From contig NC_030678.2 in NCBI RefSeq assembly GCF_000004195.4, positions 96,740,904 through 96,804,903 on the forward strand: DNA of 64,000 bases. Reading direction: 5' to 3'. The number at the start of each line of letters is the position of its first letter. Position 1 is the first letter of the stretch. This document shows, one piece after another, positions 24,622-36,824 of the stretch. Source of the stretch: Xenopus tropicalis (Eukaryota > Chordata > Amphibia > Anura > Pipidae). The notes under the pieces were generated by a model. It saw nothing but the letters and a program-made list of their open reading frames with translations, was not told the DNA's origin and ran no database searches. A program made the translations under genes and the position numbers.

Positions 24622-24700
24622 TTTAAAGGGCCAGTAACACCAGGAAATAAAAAGACCTTAACAGTGATATATATATATATTTGTAAGTGCAAGCTAAGGG
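24622..24700. mobile_element. End fragment of a TTAAAGGGCCAGTAACACC-type (T2-like) element
   Basis: ACTTTAAAGGGCCAGTAACA resembles the left end of the elements at 26238 and 38264. It is followed by an AT microsatellite, and no partner end is found. Confidence 0.4.
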
Positions 24701-25218
24701 AACACCATTGCTAGGACTGTTCTGACAATGCTGAGCATGCCTATATGCTAAGGAGGTACCTTTATACATAAAAAGCTCATGCATTAACTAAATCTAATTT
24801 GGAAAGTAATGATTATTTAATAATACATAGTACAAAAATTAAAGAGGTGAAAAATATTTAAACACAATCAACAAATTAGATATCCTTTAATGGACCACTA
24901 TGCTCTCAAAAGTTATATATGATTTCTGCACAGATTCCTGGTTAAGTTCTGTTCTCCTGAAAACCCGGGCTACTTTTTTACTCACCCTGTTTTTCTTCTC
25001 TTAAATGTTTACTGATTTGATCTTTTGTACATGAGAAAGTGTACAGCAAACTTCTACTACTCCAAAAACTATTAGTGCTGACATAAAAGGTATTGAAGTT
25101 TTTGCTGCTAATTTAAACTCTTACTTCTTATTTCCTAAATCTGACACTGTTTTGTGTCACTCTAATTTTTACAGTGATGCTGGCTTGCTGGCACAGACTT
25201 TTCTGCAATAATTTGGGG
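24701..25218. other. Unassigned DNA
   Basis: AT-rich; no gene, no element recognised. Confidence 0.4.
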
Positions 25219-25450
25219 CAGTGATCCGTAACCAGTGGCTTGTGAGCAACATGGTCCTCCCCAACCCCTTGGATGTTGCTCCCAGTGGCCTTAAATTAGG
25301 TGCTTATTTTTGAATTCCTGGCTTGGAGTCAAGTTTTGGTTGCAAAAAACAGATGAATTGAGGTAGGGGCTACCAAATATGGTTGTGTTGCTCCCCAGCT
25401 CGTTTTACATTTGAGTGTTGCTCACAGGTAAAAAAGGTTGGGGATCCCTG
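25219..25450. mobile_element. hAT-like inverted-repeat element
   Basis: Ends CAGTGATCCGTAACC and GGTTGGGGATCCCTG are inverted with a few mismatches. The flanks ATTTGGGG (25211-25218) and GTTTAGGG (25451-25458) agree at six of eight positions, consistent with an aged 8-bp target duplication. The interior (GAATTCCTGGCTTGGAGTC) matches a repeat I recognise from Xenopus. No transposase. Confidence 0.8.
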
Positions 25451-25639
25451 GTTTAGGGTGAGACTAAAAACCTAGTATTGTAACAGGATGCTTTTAGTTT
25501 TTGTGATATAGAAATACTCAATTGCATGGCTCCATTAGAAAAATAAATACCCCAAAATACATGATAACGGTAATATGATATAACGTTTATACAAAGACTC
25601 ACATCAAAACACTATATTCATTATTTTTAATGTAAAAAA

Positions 25640-25860
25640 TAATGAAGCTTGTTTTGTTACCTATCCCTAGCCCCCTGTTCTCCTGCTGATCTGGCTGTAA
25701 CATCAATGTTTTAGTCCCAATGTTTTCAGCATATACAAATAGTATTTATTCATATTTTTGAAAGAACAGATGACAGTGGTAGGTTTATTAGGGGTTTCTG
25801 TGTGGTGGGGGGCTCTTTAACTAATTTTACTGTAGTTTGGAAGCCAGAGTTTCCCTTTAA
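25640..25860. mobile_element. T2-like end fragment
   Basis: Ends GCCAGAGTTTCCCTTTAA, a TTAA-type tip of the T2 kind. The left end is not recognised, so only the right half survives or the left is too diverged. Confidence 0.4.
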
Positions 25861-26237
25861 GTGAAAGGGCAATCCTGAACATTTTGTTATTCTCTCATGG
25901 AGCTATAAAATAAGAATTGCTTCAATTTCCAATGTTTTATTTTACACTGGCTTGATGAAACAAAATTTGCTCTTTATAAGTTCTATTTGGCTTTAGACTA
26001 AGAAGACATCTAACGATATTTGTTTAAAGGACATAACAATACAGACAGTCGATAGACATTCAACAAGTCACAAATAACAAAGAACAATAAAAAGTAACAA
26101 AGAACAGAAGTGGCGGGGGAGCAAAACTAGAACTATTTTATATCCTTGGTATAATTATTTTGTCAAAAATAAGGAAAGGATTTGTGGATAAAAAAAATTA
26201 AAGAAGCATTCTTATAAATGAAAATCCAAATGTAGGT
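25861..26237. other. Unassigned DNA
   Basis: Contains short AACAAAGAACA direct repeats (26078-26107). No gene. Confidence 0.35.
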
Positions 26238-26604
26238 TTAAAGGAATAGTAACCAAAAAATGAAAATGTTTTAAAGTAATTACAATTTATTGTACTGCTG
26301 CCCTGCACTGGTGTTTGCTACAGAATCGCTACTATATTTTAAATAAGGCACAGGTTATAAGGCAGATAACAGATAAGCTCTGTAGAATATATTGGAGTTT
26401 TATCTGTTATCTGCTATGTGCCTGTGCCTTTTCTCCTTTCTTCCAGCTTTAATGGCTGCCCCCATGGCTAAACAGCAGCTTTGTTTACATAAACTATAGT
26501 AGTTTTTTTGGGGCAAACACACCAGTTGTAGCAGTGCAGGGCAACAGTACATTATATTGTAATTACTTTAATACACTTTTTTTTTGGTGTTACTGTTCCT
26601 TTAA
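26238..26604. mobile_element. T2/Kolobok-like element, complete
   Basis: Left TTAAAGGAATAGTAACC; right GGTGTTACTGTTCCTTTAA. The inverted arms extend inward (ACTGCTGCCCTGCACTGG against GCAGTGCAGGGCAACAGT). 367 bp, non-coding. Because the TTAA is both tip and target, borders are placed at the TTAA. Confidence 0.85.
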
Positions 26605-28307
26605 GTGTCTGCTCTTCACCTTACAAGATAAGGGCCCTACTGTACTGTACATGTCCCACTGCCAGAAACTTATTTGAGCCCAAGCTGGATAGTTGGACAG
26701 CATATACATAAGCATGTTCACATGATTACAAAGACAATTTTTCCAGATTGCCCAATGCCAGAATGTTTAAATATATTGATTTATACCGAATTCATTTGCA
26801 TAGATACTAATCCTGAGGGGGTCATCATTTTCAGCAGGGAACTGGGAAGCTCCTAAAGGCAGTCACATTTATTATAATATGATTCAAATGCATGCCCTAA
26901 GAGCACATTTATATTTCTTATACTGAAGCTATTATGTAAAGCAGCTCTTAGCAAATGATGAGTGAATGAATGGGTTGAGTAGGTGATTTGCTTCATACTG
27001 TGTAATGCACTTATTGTTATAGCATTAATATATTATGCTGTTGACTGAAGAGAACCCCATATGTGTTCATATTTTTTTATGGATTTTGTTTTAACCATTA
27101 TGAAAAATAACGTTTATATATCTTGTATGAAGGATGAAAAATTAGTGGCAGTCATTTGTTACTCCTACTTTCCCTTCCGCCTTCTTTTTTGTTTACACAT
27201 TAAAATGAACTAACAACCTAAATAAAAAAGGGTAATATAGTACAAGTCACAAAGTCTGCACCAGGTTTAATAATTCAGGGGAAGCAAAATAGTCTTTGAT
27301 TGTAAAAGATCTGGCCAATAAATGATATCTGGTGCAAACATCTGTGTTATATTATTTTTATACTGTATACACGATAGCAGCAATTTATAGGATTAGTAAA
27401 GCATAAAAGAACTTATCTTGTTTATTTGTTTCTCACTTTCTATGCCATAAATATTTGTGTTTTATTATCCATATTTGCTTTACAAATACATTTACAATTA
27501 ATTCTGAATATCATACTAAAATTTATTTGGATAACTAGCACTTAAAGGCTAAAGGTTAATACTATTCTTGTCCTGTTTTGTCCTGCTTTTTCTTGCCTTC
27601 AATATGAACTGCTCTATGTAACATTCATACTGAAAGTGATCACTGATAGACCTCTGGTGAATTGCATACTAAGAAGAGAAATATATGATCAAAACTGGGT
27701 GATTGTCTTTTAAGTAACCTACAGTGTTTTATTTTGATCAATATTGTCCATTTAAGGAAGAGTGCATGCACCAAGTTATATAAACACAATTGATTTATGC
27801 ACTGATACAGTCCCGGTCAATGCTATCTGTCATTCATATTAAACCCTCTTTCAACCTAGCCCTTTTCATTTTCTGAACTGTCTTCATCCCTGTCCTTTTT
27901 ATTTTCTGAACTGTCTTCATTCCTCTAGTAAATGCCACCTATGCATGTAAACAGTAAGCAAAGGGAGGCCAAAGAATATACAAATCAATAATTTCTTGGA
28001 AAACCAGTGTAATGCTTTGGGAAATGAGTTGACTTATGGTTTTGTCATTATATTGTCTAAACATCCACAGTTACATTTAGAATTTGGAAGATTTGCTGTG
28101 TATAGCAACTTACTGCAGTTCTGTGTTTTAAAGGCTAATTAATGTAATCTGTGTTGTGATAAATTTAATTAGAACATATAGGAATGGTGAAGAAAGGGAG
28201 CACAGCACCATTGGAAGATCAAAGGGGCTAGTGTAATGAGAATATAGATGACAGCATAAATATTATGGGAGTCCATAAAGAGTAACTTAAGCTTAACTAA
28301 AGACTTA
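26605..28307. other. Single-copy-looking DNA
   Basis: No element recognised. A short tandem duplication (two copies of TTTTCTGAACTGTCTTCAT) lies at about 27865-27925. 27230-27560 lacks repeat features. No gene seen. Confidence 0.4.
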
Positions 28308-28700
28308 GGGGCACATTTACTAATCCACGAATCCGAATGGGAAAAATTTGGATTGGAAACGAACATTTTGCAACTTTTTGTATTTTTTTAGATTTTTTCG
28401 TCACCGTTACGACTTTTTCGTAAATTGTCGCAACTTTTTCGTAGCCATTATGACTTGCGCGAATTGTGGCGACTTTTTCGTAGCTGTTACGATTTGCTCG
28501 TATATTGTCGCGACTTTTTTGTATTGAGCGCTCGGAAATGGCTACGAAAAAGTAGCGACAATTCGCGCAAGTCGTAACGCTACGAAAAAGTTGCGACAAT
28601 TTACGAAAAAGTCGTAACGGCTACAAAATAGTCGCAACAATTTACGAAAAAAACGCATTCTTGCGCTTTTCGGATGTTCGTGGATTAGTAAATGTGCCCC
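28308..28700. mobile_element. Palindromic element, GGGGCACATTTACT family
   Basis: Ends GGGGCACATTTACTAATCC and GGATTAGTAAATGTGCCCC are inverted and nearly identical. The arms contain CGACTTTTTCGTA-type units, with the axis near 28530. Flanks are TTA on the left and ATA on the right. Non-coding. Confidence 0.85.
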
Positions 28701-28999
28701 ATAGGGTTGGAGTGTGGTACATTTTCTTTTGGGATTCTATATAAGCCCAAGGCAACCACAGTCCTTGGGCAGTGAAGATCTGTTACTCCAAAAATGTCCC
28801 CTGTAGCTTCCCATCTTCTTTTCTGCTAAATCACTGCACATTTTCTGCTGCTTTCAGTTGCTGAATTTCAGGACCAATGCTAAAAGTTTAGAGTCATTAA
28901 GCATTTCTATAATGCTGTATAGAAGAATATATTAAAGATGAAGACACTTTAGTTCATGTGTTTAACAAAGAATAATTCAACTCATTTAACTCACTTATC
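28701..28999. other. Unassigned DNA
   Basis: No repeat or gene recognised. Confidence 0.35.
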
Positions 29000-29720
29000 C
29001 CAATGAATACAGAAAATTGTGTCACAGCATCCCATCTAATTAAGGAATTTTATTTCTGAGGCCTCATGTGGACAGTGATGGTATTTTATGCTCTTGGAAA
29101 GGTTAAAAGCATTAAATGAGTTTACATGACTTCAGATAACCCAGTTTATCCCGAGTCATGACGCATTTAACACACAAATCCAAGTGGCCTCATCTGTATT
29201 CTAGTGATGTTATTATTCGTTGATTTTTTATAGGCTGGCTATTTAATATTTTCTAGTATTTTTTCATAGCCAGACCTTGTGGTAGTAAAATAATTCTGCT
29301 TTGCTTGCTTTTTGTCTCCCCGTTTTTTTAAAGCAATTTAGGATTTGTGAAATTCCCAGTTGGGTTCATCATTCAGACTACATCACACAGTTCCTTTTCA
29401 AAGCAGCAATGATAAAATAAACAGCAGGCAATAAAATGGCGATTTGTATTCATTAACAGGACATTTTTATAACACTACAAAAGAATAAAGGCACATTTTG
29501 CATCTGATTGTTTTAGCGTTCGCAAATATTTCAGAATTAATTTTAACGGCCTTTGGGTGAAGCCATGTAAAGTGATACACAGCTGCTAAAATACACAGAT
29601 TCCATCTAGTGACATATTGTAAGCAAAATAAATAATTCCCTTACTTTCTACACATCTGTGTAAATCATATTTACTAATATAAATTCTTGTCATTGGCTAG
29701 CGATGCCCTGCTTAGAAATA
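29000..29720. promoter_or_regulatory. Candidate conserved non-coding element
   Basis: About 700 bp free of recognised repeat text, with dense homeodomain-like TAAT cores (CTAATTAAGG at about 29036; TTCATTAACAGG at about 29450) and intermixed GC-richer words (TGGCGATTTG, TTGTTTTAGCG). This composition is typical of vertebrate conserved enhancers, but nothing in a single sequence proves conservation. Inference only. Confidence 0.25.
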
Positions 29721-30864
29721 TTGTTTCTGCCCAGTTGGCTTGGTGGCTTACAAAAATACATTCCCCCTACCGACTAGAACTAATGGAAAAGCAAACGTCC
29801 TGGCTACACTCCTACTGAGAAAAAAAATAGATTGAATCCAATTTGTCAAGAACTATATGGGAAAAGTGTACAAATGCTAGAGTACAGGAAGAAGCAAAAA
29901 CAGTAGTTTTCTACTAAACATAGAGTGACATTTTTCCCTTTTCAGCATTAGGCTCACCTTTACAGTAAAACATTTGGTTGAACCCACTTCAGGGCAGGCC
30001 TGATTAAACGCATGGTACAACCTAAAGTTACAGCTACTGAAATGATTTTCAGAGGAGATCTAACCAATTAATGTACATAATTGTACAAGTATCAACTGTA
30101 AATTTAAATGTTTCATTACCATAATGAAATCCCTGTAATTTATTTATTTATAAAAAGTGTACAAAAACATATACAGCAATATAATAAATACTATATAATA
30201 CAACTTCAAATTCATAGGGACTACTATGGTCATCTAAGGAAACATGGAATGCTCAACACTTCAGGAAAACAAACAGTAGTTTTCACCAATGGATGTTCAG
30301 ATTTGGTAATGGCATTGTAAATCCATAGTTCAAATGAGAGAGCATATACTATATTTTTCTTTGAGATTGCGCTTGGAATATTTCTGAAATAGTAACAAAC
30401 AAAATATGCCCCAATAACTCTAATTTATGCTAAAAGAAGTTTGGACTAGAAGGCATAGATTTTTATTTTCTTTAGAAATATATTTCTTTAAATAATCTTG
30501 TTGCCCTTCTGGGCAAACCCAGATTATATCTCATATTTAAACAGAGACTTTAGAATTATATTTCTTACAGCCTCTGGCTTACCTATTACCTACCACTGAA
30601 AAGCCCCAGGAGTCTCGCTATATTAGAAGGCATATATCAGGTAAAAGACAGGAAAGAGATGGATTGCATGAATGCTAGGCCATGGGGAACTATATGGGGA
30701 ATAATATAGTCTAGGTAGGACTGTTATCTATCTATCTATCTGAAGAAAAAAGCTGACTCTACTAAATTTACTATTTTAAAGGTGCTAAATAGGATTTTTA
30801 AAGACCTGAATTTTTTCTTCACAAAATGCCTTGCTATTTAAGGTTTAAGATATGGATCTCTCTT
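29721..30864. other. Unassigned DNA
   Basis: No gene or element recognised; a short TATC run lies near 30725. Confidence 0.4.
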
Positions 30865-31375
30865 AGGGGCACATTTACTAAGACACGAATCTGAACCGAA
30901 TTGGAAAAATTCCGATTTGAAAACGAACATTTTGCGACTTTTTCGTATTTTTTGCGATTTTTCTGCGTCTTTACGACTTTTTCGCTACCAATACGATTTG
31001 CGCGAAAAGACGCAAGTTTTTCGTAGCCATTCCGAAAGTTGCGCAAAATCGCCCGATTTTTTCGTAGCGTTAAAACTTGCGCGAAAAGTTGCGCCTTTTT
31101 CGTAGCGTTAAAACTTAAAAGGTGCAACGTTTCGCGCAAGTTTTAACGCTATGAAAAAAGCGCAACTTTTTGCGCAAGTTTTAACGCTACGAAAAATCGC
31201 CAGATCTTGCGCAACTTTCGGAATGGCTACGAAAAACTCGCGTTTTTTCGCACAAATCGTATTAGTAACGAAAAAGTCGCAACATTTTTCCGAAAAAATC
31301 GCAAAATACCGATCATTACGAAAAAAAACGCAATCGGACGCATTCGACTCGTTCGTGGCTTAGTAAATGTGCCCC
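30865..31375. mobile_element. 511-bp palindromic element, GGGGCACATTTACT family
   Basis: GGGGCACATTTACTAAG at the left and CTTAGTAAATGTGCCCC at the right are inverted. The two arms, joined near 31118, match over most of their length and contain units such as GCGCAAGTTTTAACGCTA. This is one of the better-preserved foldbacks in the window. Flanks TTA and TAA extend the palindrome. Short frames on both strands are products of the repeat. Confidence 0.85.
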
Positions 31376-32770
31376 TAAGTATATTAAACCACATTATATT
31401 ATTAAGTAGATTACATCTCTATGTTGTTATTTTATATCTCTCTTGGTATTTTCTTACTTATATCTTTTTGTAAAGTTCTGATCCCTTTGAATCATTATTC
31501 AAGGACTTTTCCTTATGCCTAATTCCTTTCTATAAGATTGTCCTCCCATTATTCTTATTGTTTGCTTTTGATAGTTTATGTTTTCTCTCTTTTATAGACT
31601 GAGCTACATTGATGTTGTTTTGTAAAACATTGAAACCCTTCGATAATATACCCTTCGATAATATACTGTATGTTACAAAAAAGTGAAAAAAACTGTTGGA
31701 AGGCATTACAAGAGCAGATACCAGACAGGCCTGTAGTACAGTGTCCTGACTGGTTAAGCAGTGGTCAAAATAATCAGAGGGTGTAAGATGACATCTAAGC
31801 AAACCAAAAGAAAGGGTGTCAGCTGATTTTAACAATGACAATAATGGTATAATGTAATACAAAAGTGCTTTAAATAGGTCTAGAGGGAAAAAAGTCTGGC
31901 TGTGATACATTCCCCGTATAACTGTCTATGCTGAAAAGATATGAACCTGCATGTGGCTGTATTAACAAAGAATAATAACAATGCAACCTATAAATGGGAA
32001 ATGTTCCCTTTGAGACCATGTTTCCTCTAATATTGCCCTACTTCTTTTAATTGGCTGCAGACCTATATCAATGCTTGCTCTGTAAAGTCACATACGGTCA
32101 GCTGAGAAAGCAAGATCATAGCAAAGGTCACATTCAATCCATATGCTTGAAGAGGCCTTTAGTCCTCAGTATAAAGACAAGAAAGAAAGAAGAGGATGTT
32201 ACTACTAGGTAAATGCATCTAGGGTAGCGTTGTGGTAATTACTTGGCTGGTATCCAGGAATAACATTTCCGTGATGGTTCATATCAGATTGGGATGTCAC
32301 ACAGTATTGTACATTATGCTCATCAAATTCTATTTTGCATCCTCTGCAGGCTTATCTTTGCTGTCCCTCTTAACACCATAGTTTGATGAATGACAATGGA
32401 AATGTTGCCAATAGATTTTCTTAACTATTTGTGCTCACCAAACAGTTCTTTCTATGCGGCAGAGAGATTTATTCCATATACCTTGTTTAATCTGTCGTCA
32501 TAACTTTTTTCTAGACAGCTTTTGTGTAAATACGATTACTGGCTGCTTTACAATTACACTTCAGATTCCTGTTGATACCTGAAGGATAAGATATACTGGA
32601 AAAATCATAACTGGATAGTAGGAAATATATATTTTCATAAATATATTGTGTGTTATCTGTTTCCATACTGACAATAAACCTAACAAGGTTCTGGCAAAAA
32701 TATCATCGTTTTGTTTTCTTTATACAGCCTCTAATTACATTCAGTGCAGTATAGATGGTCATAGAACATA
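31376..32770. other. Unassigned DNA
   Basis: A 126-codon minus-strand frame (31530-31910) has no recognised domain. A 15-bp unit CCCTTCGATAATATA is duplicated in tandem near 31636-31665. No transposable element recognised. Confidence 0.35.
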
Positions 32771-35137
32771 CAGGGGGTCATTTATAAAATTCATGCATCG
32801 CAGAATTATTCGCACAGTAAACATATTTGCCCTGCCTGTGTATAAAGCTGGACAAGACTGGTGCATTTAATGTGCAAACATAATTGGGAAATTTTTATTC
32901 ACAGTGTAAATGTCCTTAAAGGACAACTAAAGTCTAAAATTAGAAATGCTGTATTTTGTATACTAAACATAAACATTATGAACTTACTGCACAAGCCCAG
33001 AGGTTGAGAAGCCTAATTAAAATAATGATTTATGCTTTCAAAGTTGTCCACAGGGGGCCGCCATCTTGTTACTTTGTTAGACCATCTTCTATAAGATCTG
33101 GCTCCTGCACATGCTCAGTTTGCTCTGGGCTGCTGTTGGGAGGCTAAGCTTAGGGAACGTAGTAAATTATCAAAACAACAGCACAAAGCCAGTGGCTGTA
33201 TAAATATGCAAAAAAATCCTCCAATGAGAATCCCAGCTGATGTGAGTAAATCCGGCTCCCTGTTCTCTGTTCCTGCAATTGGAGTTGGGAGCAATAAGAA
33301 CAGTTTCCCAGCACTGAACAAGTCTGCCCCTTTATCCCCATGTCTGATGCCTGTGCCATATAATGACGGGAAAAATGACATAATTATCTCTATATGTAAG
33401 TTAATATAAAAAATGGCTGATATAGTGCTGGGAACCTAATTAGCATTCTCATTGGTCAATTCTCTTACATCTATAATATTTACTTCAACCTCTATAGAGT
33501 ACTAGGGGGATTCCCATAAATGATACTGGCCAAATGATCCCATTGGCACAGAGACACAGGTGCATCATGGGTACAGGTACATATAAACTAGCGCTGCCCT
33601 ATTATACACAGTGGATTATAGCACATCATATACATACTTTCCTCAACCTAGCAGAAAATTATTGTACTTTCTAAACAAAAAAAAAGCTTCTGGATACTAT
33701 CCTTCTACAAATATCTTACATTGACATTCATATCAAGCTGAGAGTTATAACTCAACCAAAGCACTTTTTAAAGTAAGAGTTTGCTGAGCAGACTGGGGGT
33801 TCCATACACAACCTGTTTATAATAGTGAGACACAAACTCTGAGCTCAGTGTCAGTCACTTTGCATATGCAAATCAGCATGCCTGGGAAGGAACATAGTGT
33901 TTGTGCAGAGGTTCTCCTGTACATATCATGTTGTTCTGCCTATACACCTACTGGCACAGTTTGGCCTCTCCCCGTGTGTAATGCACACAAACCCACATGC
34001 AACTGCTTCATAAACACTTTGAGAGAAGTTATTGGTTTGTATCCCCACAACTAAAGCCAGTAATGCTCTGTACATTGGGCATGGGGGAGATCATAAGTTG
34101 CGAATCAATATGTTACTTATAGAAAAGCATTTGCAATGGGGCAGTTTATTCCCAGAGGGGCTGTTCTGTATAAGCAAAGTGACTAAAACTTTAGCCACAG
34201 CTTGTGTTCTCTATATAATAACCGCTCAGTGCATGAATCTCCATTGACTTTGCTTTGTATACAATAAGTTGTGTTTTTATGTTATGTTTGTCCCCTATGT
34301 GGGAGGGGTATAGGGTGTTTATAAGTGATAGCAAACTATTTTTATGTTTTAAAATAATTGCGCTGGATTCAGTTTCTCTAAGTTCAGTCAATATGTCCAT
34401 CCTTTCTAACAAGGTGGAAAGAAAAGTCACATCCAATAAGGATTCAGCTAAAGTCTCGCCCCAAGCTCAAAGTGCCAGAGCAGGACTTGAGTTTTTTAGG
34501 GAGCAGCCAGACAGGACTGTGATTGGTTGGCCTGTATGCATGTTTAATAGGGAACAGGCAGTGACATAGGAAAGGGGAATATTGTGAGTCGATCCCTAAT
34601 CCCAGGTCACTGACATTAGCCAAGAGCAGACTGAGCATGTGCAGTAGTTGGGCAAGACAAAAGATGGAGAACTACTGTGGGCATCTTTCAGGGCATGGAT
34701 CTTAATTTCTATAGAGTGTTGGTGACTTTGGGCTAGTAGAAGGGCCCAAAACACATAGCTAAGCATTTCTAGCCATATTCTTTTTTAGGCTTTAGTTGTC
34801 CTTTAAAGCTTTTTAAATATGGCATACTCTGTGCACACTCTGCGTCCGAGTTATGCCAAAACTTTAGTGGCTAAATGGTTTTCGCAAATTGCAGATTTAT
34901 TTTCGCAAAGAGAAAATCTGCAATATATTCATGCATAATAAACATGCACAGAGGCCATGCTCATGCAAATCGCAATCTTATTTGCAAATTTGTGTGCGCA
35001 ATTCACATTCCACTGAAATTCGCAAAGAAAGGAAAGACGACGGGCACAGCAATGCAAAATTTAAGCATTTTGGGGAAAACATGCGCAAACAACCATTTGT
35101 AAAAATGATGCGCTGCGCCAACTTTATAAATGACCCC
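32771..35137. mobile_element. GGGGTCATTTATAAA-family element, interrupted
   Basis: Left end GGGGGTCATTTATAAA (32771) and right end TTTATAAATGACCCC (35137) are inverted. ACA flanks both sides, a possible 3-bp target duplication. A 1.9-kb T2-like element splits it after TGTCC. Without the insert it would be about 475 bp. A second copy at 63102-63696 shares CTTTTTAAATATGGCATA, GGCATGCTCATGCAAAT-like and AAATGACCCC text. Confidence 0.8.
32916..34806. mobile_element. 1.9-kb T2/Kolobok-like element nested in the above
   Basis: Left end TTAAAGGACAACTAAAGTC and right end GGCTTTAGTTGTCCTTTAA are inverted and carry the TTAA tips expected of T2/Kolobok elements. The host sequence on each side joins into the other family with one TTAA between (see the copy at 63102). 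The interior has no transposase frame. It contains TATAAATATGC near 33197 and a palindromic octamer TTTGCATATGCAAA (33859-33872). Fragments of the same family are at 47590-48010 and 54420-54655. Confidence 0.85.
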
Positions 35138-35712
35138 ACAAGCTTGGCTTGAAACATTGAACTCATGTCACTCTAGAAAATTAGTTGCAGTTACTTAATA
35201 GGTTTCATTAGCCAATTATGTACAAAAAGAAGGAATGACACTTTTTTCTAGCTGGGTACTAGTCTAGCTACTAATCCGCTACTAACGTACAAGGCAAAGT
35301 ATGTTTTGTGAAGAGTGCAAATTTAAACAGCAACTATCATGAAAAATGGTATATAATTGATCTCATGTAAATAAGAAACTTTCTAGATAGTATCAATGAA
35401 AAACCTTTGGTTTGGGGAGGCTGCCAAAAAAAGACTTCCAATTGGATAACTGAAAATGAATGTATATAGGATTATATAGCAAATGGTGGCAAAAACTGTC
35501 TAAATCTTCATTATTTTCTGCTTAGCTATTCTTTGCACTCACTGCTGATTCTAACTATTAAAACAATGTTCTGTAACAGAAGCATGCATTCCTCTTTATA
35601 GGTCTATTAGTCAGATGGCTTCTACTACCTTGTTTTAGTAGCCAGAACCAGCAGTGCAGAGAAAAACATGTGCCAAACATATACTGTTTTCAACAGCAAT
35701 TACATTTACAAA
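35138..35712. other. Unassigned DNA
   Basis: No gene or element recognised. Confidence 0.4.
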
Positions 35713-36021
35713 TACAGGTATTGGACCTGTTATCCACAATGCTCAGAACATGGGGTTTTTCCATAATTTGGATCCCCATATCTTAAGTCCACTAAAAAAT
35801 AATTAAAACATTAATAAAAGCCAATCAAATTGTTTTGCCTTCATTGAGGATTAATGATATCTCAGTTGGGGTCAAGTACAAGGTGCTGTTTTAATATTAC
35901 AAAGGAAATAATTTCTTAACATTAGATTTCTTGCTTAAAATTGAGCTTATGGGAAATGGCCTTCCCATAATTCACAACTTCCTGGATAACGGGTTCCCAA
36001 ACAACAGATCCTATACCTGTA
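35713..36021. mobile_element. TACAGGTATGGGA-family inverted-repeat element, complete
   Basis: Begins TACAGGTATTGGACCTG and ends CAGATCCTATACCTGTA. Family landmarks include CCATAATTTGGATCCCC, GTTGGGGTCAAGTACAAGG and GAAATGGCCTTCCC. Non-coding; 309 bp. Confidence 0.85.
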
Positions 36022-36824
36022 ACTTAAAATCTTAAAATGTATAGTGGAAAGTTGTTTAGAATGACATTTTCCTTTCCTTAACAAAATTACATTTTTGTTT
36101 GCCAAACTCTTTAAGGTCATACACAAATACCCAACCTGTATTTTCATGTCTTCACCATATTTAGCTTGAAAACTATTCTTACTTTGAAGAAAAGCTACAT
36201 TTTATGGGACTTTTATAAATATATAATGCAGCTGAGCACAACACAATATTCAATTAATCAATTTCTGGCGCAATTAACTTATAGTGGAATGTGCTCATTA
36301 GCAATCCGACTAATAACAGTTATGTGGCTGTTTGTGGGTGCACACATTATTTACAACTTCACTGGCAAGCATGAATAATGAGCACTCTTTAATTCAGCCA
36401 CTTCAGTAATTTGCAAGCGTGAGCAACTTTAGCAGTTTAATTTTGTTTGTTTCATTTTTTCCTATTCATTTCTACTGTGAATCACATAAAAAATTAGGTT
36501 TTTTTTATATTAAATGGGAGTTTCATTAAATTTAATTTTTCCATCTTTGAGAATTGCAAACCCTGTATAATGCAGTTTGTTTGAATTGTAGTTTTCAAAA
36601 ACAAATGAATATATGAACCAGATTAACTTTTCTGCAAGATATATTTGTTATATGATATCAACTTTTACATTTGTTAAGAGATTTAATTAAGTCCAGAAAG
36701 GAAGTGGCAAAAGAGAGAAGAGAAAAAATAAGCCCTGAAAGCTAGAATAAGGATTTTTTAATAGACTTTTTTACATCAAAAATATATAATACTACAAAAA
36801 TATATTAAAATAAAACAAATCTTT
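36022..36824. other. Unassigned AT-rich DNA
   Basis: No gene or element recognised. Confidence 0.4.

Noticed and set aside
31530..31910. 126-codon minus-strand frame
   Set aside because: No recognised domain, no homologous copy in the window and no splice context; length is compatible with chance.
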